From Hungatella sp. (GTDB taxonomy: Bacteria > Bacillota > Clostridia > Lachnospirales > Lachnospiraceae): a stretch of 39,681 nt of DNA. The stretch lies in the NCBI GenBank assembly GCA_022798105.1, contig JAAWLV010000004.1, forward strand, positions 1-39,681, written 5' to 3'. The first letter of the stretch is position 1, and every line of letters starts with the position of its first letter. The notes beneath the pieces were generated by a model that saw only the letters and a program-made list of their open reading frames with translations, was not told the origin of the DNA and made no database searches. Below are positions 28,795 through 39,410 of this stretch, piece by piece. The position numbers were made by a program, and so were the translations under genes.

Positions 28795-30135
28795 ATGTTT
28801 GAAAATAAAACCGAATCGCAGGCGCGGCAGGAGATCCTTCAACTGGTGGGGGAGTACTGTGACCGCTTTCACCAGAAAAAGGAGTATGAAAAGGGGGATC
28901 GGATCCCCTATGCGTCCAGAGTGTATGACAGGCATGAGATGATAAACCTGGTGGACAGTTCCCTGGAGTTCTGGCTTACTTCCGGCAGGTACACAGATGA
29001 GTTTGAGAAGAAGCTGGCCGGGTATCTGGACGTGAAATACTGTTCCGTGGTAAATTCCGGATCCTCCGCAAATTTGGCGGCATTTATGGCCCTGACCTCT
29101 CCCCTTCTGGGAGAGCGCCGGATCAGGCGCGGGGACGAGGTGATCACCGTGGCGGCAGGCTTTCCCACCACAGTGACTCCCATGATCCAGTACGGGGCGG
29201 TTCCGGTGTTTGTGGATGTGACAATCCCACAGTACAATATTGACACGGACATGCTGGAGAAGGCCTACTCGGAAAAGACCAAGGCCGTAATGCTGGCCCA
29301 CACTCTGGGAAACCCCTTTGACTTAGAGGCGGTAAAGGCCTTCTGTGACAGACATGGATTGTGGCTGGTGGAAGACAACTGCGATGCCCTGGGAACCCGG
29401 TATACCATAGACGGGAAGGAGAGATTTTCCGGAACCATAGGGGACATAGGGACCTCCAGTTTCTATCCGCCCCACCATATGACCATGGGTGAAGGCGGCG
29501 CCGTGTACACCGACAACCCTCTGCTTCACAAGATCATACGCTCCTTCAGGGACTGGGGCCGGGACTGCGTATGTCCTTCAGGCCGGGACAATCTGTGCGG
29601 TCACAGGTTTGACAGGCAGTACGGGGAACTGCCTCTGGGATATGATCACAAATACGTGTACTCCCATTTCGGATACAACTTAAAGGCCACGGATATGCAG
29701 GCTGCTATCGGGTGTGCGCAGCTGGAAAAGTTCCCGTCATTTGTGGAGAGAAGGCGCCATAATTTTATAAGACTGTATGAGGGGCTCAAAGAGGCGGAGG
29801 ATAAACTGATTCTTCCCCAGGCTGCCCCCAATTCCAGGCCCAGCTGGTTTGGATTTCTCATAACCTGCCGGGAGGGAACAGACCGGAATAAGGTGGTTCC
29901 GTATATCGAGAGCAAAGGCGTTCAGACAAGAATGCTTTTTGCAGGCAATCTGACAAAGCACCCGTGTTTTGACCAGATGCGGGAAACCGGAGAGGGATAC
30001 CGGATTGCGGGAAGTCTCCAGGTGACGGACCGGATTATGAGAGATACCTTCTGGGTCGGCTTATATCCCGGCATGACCGATGTCATGATCGATTACATGG
30101 CAAACGTTATCAGAGAAGCGGTGGAATTGGGCTGA
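28795..30135 (+). CDS. rfbH: CDP-6-deoxy-4-keto-glucose-3-dehydrase (PLP/[2Fe-2S], RfbH-type)
   Basis: DegT/AspC-fold; YASRVYDRHEMINLVDSSLEFWLTSGRYTDEFEKKLAGYLDVKYCSVVNSGSSANLAAF; follows rfbFG. Confidence 0.93.
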   Translation: MFENKTESQARQEILQLVGEYCDRFHQKKEYEKGDRIPYASRVYDRHEMINLVDSSLEFWLTSGRYTDEFEKKLAGYLDVKYCSVVNSGSSANLAAFMALTSPLLGERRIRRGDEVITVAAGFPTTVTPMIQYGAVPVFVDVTIPQYNIDTDMLEKAYSEKTKAVMLAHTLGNPFDLEAVKAFCDRHGLWLVEDNCDALGTRYTIDGKERFSGTIGDIGTSSFYPPHHMTMGEGGAVYTDNPLLHKIIRSFRDWGRDCVCPSGRDNLCGHRFDRQYGELPLGYDHKYVYSHFGYNLKATDMQAAIGCAQLEKFPSFVERRRHNFIRLYEGLKEAEDKLILPQAAPNSRPSWFGFLITCREGTDRNKVVPYIESKGVQTRMLFAGNLTKHPCFDQMRETGEGYRIAGSLQVTDRIMRDTFWVGLYPGMTDVMIDYMANVIREAVELG

Positions 30136-30169
30136 AAGACAGACACAGCCATGAGAGGAGGAAGCGAAT

Positions 30170-31036
30170 ATGACAAAGGAGAACCCGGAGGAGTTATCCG
30201 CCCCCTATGACCTTTCCCGGGTCCACGGGGCAAACCTGCGGATACTGAAAGAGATCGACCGGATATGCAGGAAATACGGGATACAATACATGATGGACTC
30301 CGGCACCCTTTTGGGAGCGGTGCGGCATCAGGGCTTTATTCCCTGGGACGACGACGCGGACGTGGCATTTACTAGGGACAACTATGAACGGTTTGCAAAA
30401 GTTGCAAAGAAGGAACTGCCAAAGGGGCTTAAGCTTCTGGAGCCCCATCAGCTGGGAGGTGGAAAAGCCTTTTACGACTTTACGCCGCGGATTCTGTATC
30501 TGAACAGCCGGACTCACGAGGACAGCCCTGAGATGGAGTACTATGGGGGAAGGCTGAACCATCTGTGGGTGGATCTGTTTATCCAGGATGAGCTGCCGCA
30601 GTGCAGAGTGAAGGCGGCCGGCATCAAAGCCCTTCACACCCTGGTTTACGGTCTGGCCATGGGGCACCGGTATCAGCTGGATTATTCCAGGTACGGCTTG
30701 GCAGGCAGGACGGCTGTAAGGATACTGGCGGCTGCGGGAAAACGGATTCCTATGAAGACCATCCGCAGGATGCAGCGCAGGCTTGCGGTGTGCTGCAACA
30801 AGGGAAAAAGCGGCCTTCGGTATTACAGCAATTATCAGCCGGATTATCTGTATGTGACCATCAGGAAGCAGTGGAATGACGAGACGGTGGATCTGCCCTT
30901 TGAGGATACGGTTTTGATGGCCCCAAAAAACTGGGATCAGGTATTGAAACAGATTTACGGGGATTATATGGAGCTTCCTCCGGCGGATATGAGGGTTCCC
31001 ACCCATTCCGCCATAGAGATCCAGGTGACGGGATAG
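30170..31036 (+). CDS. LicD-family protein (nucleotidyltransferase fold)
   Basis: 'YMMDSGTLLGAVRHQGFIPWDDDADVAFTRDNYERF' is the LicD core motif. Confidence 0.93.
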   Translation: MTKENPEELSAPYDLSRVHGANLRILKEIDRICRKYGIQYMMDSGTLLGAVRHQGFIPWDDDADVAFTRDNYERFAKVAKKELPKGLKLLEPHQLGGGKAFYDFTPRILYLNSRTHEDSPEMEYYGGRLNHLWVDLFIQDELPQCRVKAAGIKALHTLVYGLAMGHRYQLDYSRYGLAGRTAVRILAAAGKRIPMKTIRRMQRRLAVCCNKGKSGLRYYSNYQPDYLYVTIRKQWNDETVDLPFEDTVLMAPKNWDQVLKQIYGDYMELPPADMRVPTHSAIEIQVTG

Positions 31037-31064
31037 GACGGGGCCGAGGAAAGGAATCAGACAC

Positions 31065-32027
31065 ATGAGAAAGTTATTGTCAGTTGTGGTGTCAGTGTAC
31101 AACGAGGAAGCAGTCCTGGAGCAGTTTTACAAAGAGGCAGGAGCGGTTCTGGAAAGCATTGGCTGGGATTATGAACTGTTATTTGTCAACGACGGAAGCA
31201 GGGATGGGAGTTTCCGTATCCTTACAGAGCTTGCCGGGAGGGACAGCCATGTAAAGGTAGTGAGTTTTTCCCGGAACTTCGGACACGAGGCTGCCATGAT
31301 CGCAGGGCTTGATCACAGCAGAGGAGATGCGATTATCTGTATGGATGCGGATTTGCAGCATCCGCCCCGGTGCATTCCCCTGATCCTTGAAAAGTTTGAG
31401 CAGGGTTTTGATGTGGTCAATATGGTCAGGACGAAAAATGAGTCGGCCGGGTGGTTCAAAAATCTGGCCTCCTCCTGCTTTTATAAGCTGATCAATGTGC
31501 TGTCCGACGTGAAATTTGAGAATAACGCCTCCGATTTTTTTGCGGTCAGCACAAGAGTGGCCCAGGTCTTAAGGGACAGTTACCGGGAGAAGGTACGGTT
31601 TTTAAGAGGTTATGTGCAGAATGTGGGATTTGCCAAGACAACCATCACCTATGAGGCGGGAGTCAGGGCCGCAGGGGAGAGCAAGTACAGCATCCGGAAA
31701 TTATTCCAGTTTTCGGTGAATACCATTGTCTGTTTCTCCAATCTGCCTCTGAAGCTGGGGATCTATGCCGGAGGCATGGCCGCGTTTCTGGGGGTGGTGG
31801 TGATGATCTATACGCTGTTTACCAGAGGCGGAGCTCCAAGCGGGTATGCAACCATTGTGATACTGAACTGTTTTATGTTTGCCATTTTATTTTTGATTGT
31901 AGGGATCATCGGCGAGTATATGTCCATCTTATTTGCGGAGTTAAAGGACAGGCCTATCTATATTGTGGCGGAGACGAGAAACCTGTCCGGCAGGGAGGAA
32001 TCTGCTGCGGATGGAGACGTGAACTGA
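31065..32027 (+). CDS. Polyprenyl-phosphate glycosyltransferase, GT2 (GtrB/DPM1-like)
   Basis: SVVVSVYNEEAVLEQFY, FVNDGSRDGS, MDADLQHPP, two C-terminal TM segments. Confidence 0.9.
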   Translation: MRKLLSVVVSVYNEEAVLEQFYKEAGAVLESIGWDYELLFVNDGSRDGSFRILTELAGRDSHVKVVSFSRNFGHEAAMIAGLDHSRGDAIICMDADLQHPPRCIPLILEKFEQGFDVVNMVRTKNESAGWFKNLASSCFYKLINVLSDVKFENNASDFFAVSTRVAQVLRDSYREKVRFLRGYVQNVGFAKTTITYEAGVRAAGESKYSIRKLFQFSVNTIVCFSNLPLKLGIYAGGMAAFLGVVVMIYTLFTRGGAPSGYATIVILNCFMFAILFLIVGIIGEYMSILFAELKDRPIYIVAETRNLSGREESAADGDVN

Positions 32028-32093
32028 GAGGATATAAAAGACAAAGAGGAAACCTGCATGACGACAAGTTGACCTATTTTCTCATGGTTTTCG

Positions 32094-32125
32094 GATACAC
32101 TATCCTAAAAAAAGGAGTGTGTATC
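32094..32125 (+). promoter_or_regulatory. Imperfect inverted repeat covering the SD of the XRE gene
   Basis: GATACAC (32094-32100)/GTGTATC (32119-32125) and TCCT (32103-32106)/AGGA (32113-32116), A6 loop; ends next to ATG 32126. Confidence 0.55.
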
Positions 32126-32365
32126 ATGAGAATTTGTGAGGCGACCAATTTAAGGATCAATGAGCTTCGGAAACAGAGACGGCTGACAGAATACGCACTG
32201 ATCTATCAGACAGGTATGCCGCCGTCAACCGTAAAGAGTATCCTGCACGGAAAAAGTATGAATCCCGGCATTGTGAATATCAAGAAGATTGCAGAGGGCC
32301 TTGGAGTGACCATGAGGGAGTTTTACGACTCGGATATCTTCGATGAACTGGAGCCGGAGGATTAA
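32126..32365 (+). CDS. Small XRE/Cro-type HTH regulator
   Basis: 79 aa HTH: LRINELRKQRRLTEYALIYQTGMPPSTVKSILHGKSMNPGIVNIKKIAEGLGVTMREFY. Start corrected from 32069. Confidence 0.85.
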   Translation: MRICEATNLRINELRKQRRLTEYALIYQTGMPPSTVKSILHGKSMNPGIVNIKKIAEGLGVTMREFYDSDIFDELEPED

Positions 32366-32383
32366 TATGAAAAGGAGTCGGGT

Positions 32384-33151
32384 ATGGCAGAAGAGGAGAG
32401 GGAAATTATGGAGGTTGCCATGGAGGCGGGACACATCCTGCTGGAAAATGGGGCCGAGATATTTCGGGTAGAGGAGACCATAAACCGCATTTGCAGGCAT
32501 TACGGGATTAAATCCGGTAGTGCCTTTATTTTAAGCAACGGAATTTTTGTGACATCGGGAAACATGGAGGAGGAGACATTTGCCAAGGTTCAGCATATCC
32601 CGGTCAGCGGCTCCCATCTAAACCGGGTGGCGGCGGTGAATCAGCTGTCCAGGGAGGTGGAGGAAGGACGCTGCACGATAGAGGAGGTCAGGAAGCGCCT
32701 GGACGAGATCCGGCAGATGCCGGGGAAATCAAACCATATGCAGATCATAAGCTCCGGTATCGGCAGCGGTGCTTTCTGCTATCTTTACGGAGGAAATCTC
32801 AGCGACTGTCTGGCGGCATTTCTCAGCGGGTTCCTTCTTTATATATTCGTGCTGTACATAAGCGGACCGCACCTCAATAAAATGATGTCCAACATTGCCG
32901 GAGGGGCGGTGGCCACGGTTGCGTCCATGGCACTGTTTAAACTGGGGATAGGGCAGAATCTGGATCGGATCATCATCGGTTCCATCATCCCTCTGGTGCC
33001 GGGGGTGGCCTTTACCAATGCTATACGGGATATTGCAGATGAAAATTACATTGCGGGGACCGTGAGGATGATCGATGCGCTGCTGGTGTTTTTCTGCATT
33101 GCCATGGGCGTGGGCCTGGTGTACACGGTAAAACAGAGGATCATGATGTAG
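32384..33151 (+). CDS. Threonine/serine exporter ThrE, N-terminal half (DUF1212)
   Basis: 'GHILLENGAEIFRVEETINRICRHYG' and polytopic C-terminus. Confidence 0.9.
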   Translation: MAEEEREIMEVAMEAGHILLENGAEIFRVEETINRICRHYGIKSGSAFILSNGIFVTSGNMEEETFAKVQHIPVSGSHLNRVAAVNQLSREVEEGRCTIEEVRKRLDEIRQMPGKSNHMQIISSGIGSGAFCYLYGGNLSDCLAAFLSGFLLYIFVLYISGPHLNKMMSNIAGGAVATVASMALFKLGIGQNLDRIIIGSIIPLVPGVAFTNAIRDIADENYIAGTVRMIDALLVFFCIAMGVGLVYTVKQRIMM

Positions 33152-33162
33152 GAGGAAAGAAA

Positions 33163-33624
33163 ATGGCAGGACAGATAATTGCGGCGGTGGCGGGGACCAT
33201 CGGCTTTTCCGTGCTGTACAGCGTGCCAAGGGCATATTATCCCTACTGCGGAATTATAGGAGGAATGGGATGGTTTTTGTACTGTCTTTTGATTCCCGCG
33301 TGTTCGGCGCCGGAGGCCACGCTGTTTGCGGCAATTCTGGTGGTGCTTTTGTCGCGGCTGTTTGCCGTAAAAGAACGGTGTCCGGTTACGATTTTCCTTA
33401 TCAGCGGGATCTTCCCGCTGGTGCCTGGGGGAGGAATCTACTGGACCGCTTACTATATTGTAATGGGAGAGATGGCGTTGGCGGCGGAAAAGGGGTTTAC
33501 TGCCGTTAAAGTGGCAGTGGCAATTGTCCTTGCAATTGTATTCGTATTTCAGCTTCCTCAGAAGCTGTTTCAGATAAAGTGGAGAAAAGCGTATAAACCA
33601 AAGTCACAGGAGGAGTGGAAGTGA
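33163..33624 (+). CDS. Threonine/serine exporter ThrE, C-terminal half (DUF3815)
   Basis: Four-to-five TM protein with 'FLISGIFPLVPGGGIYWTAYYI'; directly follows the DUF1212 gene. Confidence 0.88.
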   Translation: MAGQIIAAVAGTIGFSVLYSVPRAYYPYCGIIGGMGWFLYCLLIPACSAPEATLFAAILVVLLSRLFAVKERCPVTIFLISGIFPLVPGGGIYWTAYYIVMGEMALAAEKGFTAVKVAVAIVLAIVFVFQLPQKLFQIKWRKAYKPKSQEEWK

Positions 33625-34895
33625 TGATTCTCATTCAGGGAGGCCGGGTTATTGACACGGAAAGGAATCAGGAGAAAACCGCAGACGTGGTGTTAAAGGA
33701 CGGGATAATCGCCGGGATAGGCGATTACAGGGATGACGGAAGCTATGAACAGGTGATTGACGCGTCCGGCTGTGTGGTAGCGCCGGGACTTGTGGATGTA
33801 CATGTACATTTCAGGGATCCGGGACTGACCTATAAAGAAGACATTCAGACAGGGGCCGGGGCTGCCGCCGCCGGCGGTTTTACCACGGTTGTGTGCATGG
33901 CAAACACAAAACCGGCGGCGGACTGTGCCGAAATTGTCAAATATGTGATCCGGGAAGGTGAGAAAACAGGGATCCATGTGCTGACATGCGCAGCCGTATC
34001 TGTGGGGATGAAAGGGCAGGAACTGACGGATATGGAAAAGCTTCGGGAGGCGGGGGCTGCTGGTTTCACCGATGACGGTATCCCTCTGATGAACGGGGAA
34101 CTATTGCGCCGGGCCATGGAGAAGGCCAGGGAGCTGGATGTTCCTGTCAGCCTTCATGAGGAGGATCCGTCCTTTATCAGAAACAACGGAATCCATCACG
34201 GAGAGGCTGCAAAACAGCTGGGGATTTACGGTTCCCCGGCCATTGCGGAGGACAGCCTGGTGGCCCGGGACTGCATGATCGCCCTGGACACAGGGGCAAA
34301 AGTAAACATCCAGCATATCAGCTCGGTAAAGGCCGTGGAGGCGGTGCGCCAGGCAAAAAAGATGGGGGCAAAGGTCACTGCGGAGGTGACGCCCCACCAT
34401 ATTACCCTGACGGAAGAAGCGGTGCTGCAATACGGTACCCTGGCGAAAATGAATCCTCCCCTGAGAACGGAGGAGGACAGGAGGGCGCTGATAAAGGGGC
34501 TTTTGGACGATACGATTGATATCATAGCCACAGACCATGCGCCCCACAGCAGGGAGGAGAAGGAGAAGCCATTAACAGAAGCACCCAGCGGCATCATCGG
34601 TTTAGAGACTTCGCTGGCTCTGATGATCACGGAGCTTGTGGATAAAGGATATATGACAATGGCCCGGCTGATGGCCAAGATGAGCCTGAATCCGGCCCGG
34701 CTTTACGGCCTGGAGTGCGGCCGCATGGCAGAGGGGGCTCCGGCAGATCTGGTGATTTTTAACCCGGATGAAAGCTTTACGGTACAAAAATTCTGCTCCA
34801 AAGCCCGGAATTCGCCTTTTACAGGGTGGACGCTGAAAGGAAGAGTGCACTATACGATCTGTCAGGGAAAAGTGGTGTACAGGAATGTACTTTAG
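33624..34895 (+). CDS. pyrC: Dihydroorotase
   Basis: GLVDVHVHFRDPGLTYKEDIQTGAGAAAAGGFTTVVCMANTKP, DHAPHSREEKEKPLTEAPSGIIGLET. ATG 33624 overlaps upstream TGA. Confidence 0.93.
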   Translation: MILIQGGRVIDTERNQEKTADVVLKDGIIAGIGDYRDDGSYEQVIDASGCVVAPGLVDVHVHFRDPGLTYKEDIQTGAGAAAAGGFTTVVCMANTKPAADCAEIVKYVIREGEKTGIHVLTCAAVSVGMKGQELTDMEKLREAGAAGFTDDGIPLMNGELLRRAMEKARELDVPVSLHEEDPSFIRNNGIHHGEAAKQLGIYGSPAIAEDSLVARDCMIALDTGAKVNIQHISSVKAVEAVRQAKKMGAKVTAEVTPHHITLTEEAVLQYGTLAKMNPPLRTEEDRRALIKGLLDDTIDIIATDHAPHSREEKEKPLTEAPSGIIGLETSLALMITELVDKGYMTMARLMAKMSLNPARLYGLECGRMAEGAPADLVIFNPDESFTVQKFCSKARNSPFTGWTLKGRVHYTICQGKVVYRNVL

Positions 34896-34969
34896 ATGCT
34901 GCAGTGCCAGGGTTCTTTCTCTTTTATTTTTGCATAAACATGGAGTGAGAACGAAAAGGGCGGCCTGGC

Positions 34970-37615
34970 ATGGCAGATTGGTATCAGTGGGCAAAAAATG
35001 AGGTTTTGGCCCGGCTTGACACGACAGAACAGGGATTGACAGAAGGGCAGGTACGAAAGAGGAGAAAACAGTACGGGGCCAATGTCCTGGAGGAATCGGG
35101 AGGAAAACCTGCCTGGAAAGTATTTTTAGAGCAGTTTAAGGATCTTCTGGTTATGATTCTCATAGGCGCTGCGGTTGTTTCGATGCTGACGGATAATCCG
35201 GAAAGTACAGTGGTAATTTTTGCGGTGATTACGCTGAATGCGGTCCTTGGGACCATTCAGCATGAAAAAGCCAGGAAGTCCCTGGAAAGCCTCAGGTCCC
35301 TGTCGTCTCCCCAGGCAGTGGTTATGAGGGAGGGGGCCAAAATACAGATCCCGTCCCAGGAGGTAGTGCCGGGAGATATTTTGTATCTGGAGAGCGGAGA
35401 TTTAGTGGTAGCTGACGGCAGAATTCTGGAAAGCGTTGCTCTGCAGATTAACGAGAGTTCCCTGACCGGGGAATCCGAGGCCGTGTACAAACAGCCCCGG
35501 CCGCTGTCCCGGCAGGTTTCCCTGGCAGATCGCAGCAATATGGTATACAGCGGTTCCCTGGTAACCGGCGGAAGAGGCGTGGCGGTTGTGACGGAGACAG
35601 GCATGGAGACGGAGATTGGACGCATTGCTTCCATGATGAGCGGCGCCGAGGAGAAGAAAACTCCTCTGCAGGCCAGCCTGGATCAGTTCGGCAGCCGGCT
35701 GGCGGCGGCTATTATGGTTATCTGCCTGGTGGTGTTTCTGCTGGGAGTCTATCGGGGAATGGCCATGCTGGATTCTTTAATGTTTGCGGTTGCCCTGGCA
35801 GTGGCTGCGATTCCTGAGGCATTGAGCTCGATTGTTACCATTGTTCAGGCCATGGGAACCCAGAAGATGGCAAAGGAGCAGGCAATTATCAAGGATCTGA
35901 AGGCGGTGGAAAGCCTGGGCTGCGTATCGGTTATCTGTACGGACAAAACCGGCACTCTGACTCAGAACCGCATGACCGTTGAACAGGTAGTGATGGACGG
36001 AAAAATACTGAAAGCCGATCAGGTAGATCCTGACAATGAGCAGCACAGACGTTTCCTTGAAATATGCGCGCTGGCTAATGATGCCGCGCTTGGAGAGCCC
36101 GGAAAAGAAGGTGGGCCGCAGGAGGTGGGAGATGCCACGGAACTGGCCCTTCTTCACCTGGTACAGGAATGCGGCATGTCCGCCGGACGGATCCGTGCCG
36201 GATTTCCCAGAATTTGGGAGATCCCTTTTGATTCTGAAAGGAAGATTATGAGCACCGTCCATAAGCTGCCTCAGGGGCAGATGCTTCTCACCAAGGGAGC
36301 CATGGACGTTCTTTTGGAGCGCAGCAGCCGGATTCACGATCAGGGAACGGTGCGGCCGCTGACTTTTGCCGACAAAAGGAAGCTGATACAGCTCCACGAT
36401 GCCTGTTCGCGCCGGGGGCTGCGGGTTCTGGCCGCCGCATACCGTCCCCTCAAGGGGGATATTTCCTCATGGAGCCGTAAAAAGCCGGAGGAGGATCTGA
36501 TATTTCTGGGAATGGCCGCCATGATGGATCCGCCGCGGCCCGAGTCAGGAGAAGCAGTCAGGGCTGCGCGGCGGGCAGGAATAAAACCTGTGATGATTAC
36601 GGGGGATCACAAAGTGACGGCCATGTCCATAGCCAGGCAGATTGGGATTATGAACGATTATGAGGAGGCGGTTTGCGGCTCTCAGCTGGATGCCATGGAC
36701 AGCAGGCAGCTGGAGGAGCGGATAGGGAACATCAGTGTATATGCCAGGGTTTCCCCGGAACACAAACTGAGGATTGTAAAAGCGTGGCAGAACCGGGGAA
36801 AGATTGTGGCCATGACCGGGGACGGGGTTAACGACGCGCCGGCTCTGAAGCAGGCGGATATCGGCGTGGCCATGGGGATGACGGGAACGGAAGTGTCCAA
36901 GGATGCGGCATCCATGATTCTGGCGGACGATCACTTTGCCACGATTATAAAAGCGGTGTCCAATGGCCGCAATGTGTACCGGAACATCCGCAATGCCATA
37001 GAATTTCTGCTGTCAGGCAACATGGCGGGTATCTTCTGTGTGCTGTATACCACGATGATGTCCCTGCCGCTTCCCTTTGCACCGGTGCATCTGTTGTTTA
37101 TCAATCTGCTGACAGACTCCCTGCCGGCTATTGCCATCGGAATGGAACGGCCGGAGGGGGAGCTTTTAGACCAGCCGCCCAGGGATCCGGGGCAGGGGAT
37201 ATTGACCAAAAGGCTTTTGAGGGATATTTTGATCCAGGGCGGGTTAATTGCCGCCTGCACCATGTATGCCTACCGCACAGGGCTGTCCCAGGGCAGCGAG
37301 GCTTTAGCCAGCACCATGGCATTTTCATCGCTGACCCTGGCAAGGCTGTTTCACGGATTCAACTGCCGCAGCGGCCATTCTGTGTTTTATCTGGGCCTTA
37401 TGAGCAATCTGTATACGGTAATGGCTTTTGAGGCTGGAGTGCTTTTGCTGGGGGCGGTGCTGTTTCTGCCCGGCCTGCAGATTCTGTTTGCGGCAGCCGA
37501 CTTAAATGCAGCTCAGCTGCTGACCGTGGGGGGCTGTGCCTTTTTTCCCACGATTGTGCTTCAAGCGTGGAAAGTTCTGCGGGAGATCCGACGTCGCGGT
37601 TTACACCGCGGCTGA
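34970..37615 (+). CDS. Ca2+-type cation-transporting P-type ATPase (SERCA/PMCA-like)
   Basis: INESSLTGESEAV, ICTDKTGTLTQNRMTVEQ, MITGDHKVTAMSIARQIGI, MTGDGVNDAPALKQADIGVAMG. Confidence 0.94.
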   Translation: MADWYQWAKNEVLARLDTTEQGLTEGQVRKRRKQYGANVLEESGGKPAWKVFLEQFKDLLVMILIGAAVVSMLTDNPESTVVIFAVITLNAVLGTIQHEKARKSLESLRSLSSPQAVVMREGAKIQIPSQEVVPGDILYLESGDLVVADGRILESVALQINESSLTGESEAVYKQPRPLSRQVSLADRSNMVYSGSLVTGGRGVAVVTETGMETEIGRIASMMSGAEEKKTPLQASLDQFGSRLAAAIMVICLVVFLLGVYRGMAMLDSLMFAVALAVAAIPEALSSIVTIVQAMGTQKMAKEQAIIKDLKAVESLGCVSVICTDKTGTLTQNRMTVEQVVMDGKILKADQVDPDNEQHRRFLEICALANDAALGEPGKEGGPQEVGDATELALLHLVQECGMSAGRIRAGFPRIWEIPFDSERKIMSTVHKLPQGQMLLTKGAMDVLLERSSRIHDQGTVRPLTFADKRKLIQLHDACSRRGLRVLAAAYRPLKGDISSWSRKKPEEDLIFLGMAAMMDPPRPESGEAVRAARRAGIKPVMITGDHKVTAMSIARQIGIMNDYEEAVCGSQLDAMDSRQLEERIGNISVYARVSPEHKLRIVKAWQNRGKIVAMTGDGVNDAPALKQADIGVAMGMTGTEVSKDAASMILADDHFATIIKAVSNGRNVYRNIRNAIEFLLSGNMAGIFCVLYTTMMSLPLPFAPVHLLFINLLTDSLPAIAIGMERPEGELLDQPPRDPGQGILTKRLLRDILIQGGLIAACTMYAYRTGLSQGSEALASTMAFSSLTLARLFHGFNCRSGHSVFYLGLMSNLYTVMAFEAGVLLLGAVLFLPGLQILFAAADLNAAQLLTVGGCAFFPTIVLQAWKVLREIRRRGLHRG

Positions 37616-37702
37616 CCGCCCCTCTGACCTGCCATGGGGCGTGGCGTTACGGGGCCGAAGCATATGGTCACCGCTGCAGGTGATTTTATATGAGCATATG
37701 CG

Positions 37703-37734
37703 GTTACGTTCACGGGGTACCTGTGAACAGTAAC
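37703..37734. other. Long imperfect hairpin between the P-ATPase and glpK genes
   Basis: GTTAC-GTTCACGGG (37703-37716) / CCTGTGAAC-A-GTAAC (37720-37734), 14 pairs with one bulged A and one G:U; no U-tract. Confidence 0.6.
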
Positions 37735-37779
37735 TATGCAGGCAGGTTATTTGGGAAATCCCGTCTTTGTCAGTTGCAT

Positions 37780-37808
37780 TTGCCGGGAAAATATGTTACG
37801 CTTACTAT
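37780..37808 (+). promoter_or_regulatory. Candidate glpK promoter
   Basis: TTGCCG (37780-37785), 17-bp spacer, TACTAT (37803-37808); each 4/6 to consensus. Confidence 0.35.
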
Positions 37809-37827
37809 AACGTTGCCGAAAGAGATT

Positions 37828-39405
<1,578 letters not shown>

Positions 39406-39410
39406 AATAA

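Noticed and set aside
30194-31102. 302-aa minus-strand ORF antisense to licD
   Set aside because: LicD core motif is unambiguous on the + strand.
37595-37610. CGCGGT-TTAC-ACCGCG hairpin as terminator of the P-ATPase gene
   Set aside because: Inside the CDS end, only 6 bp and without a U-tract.
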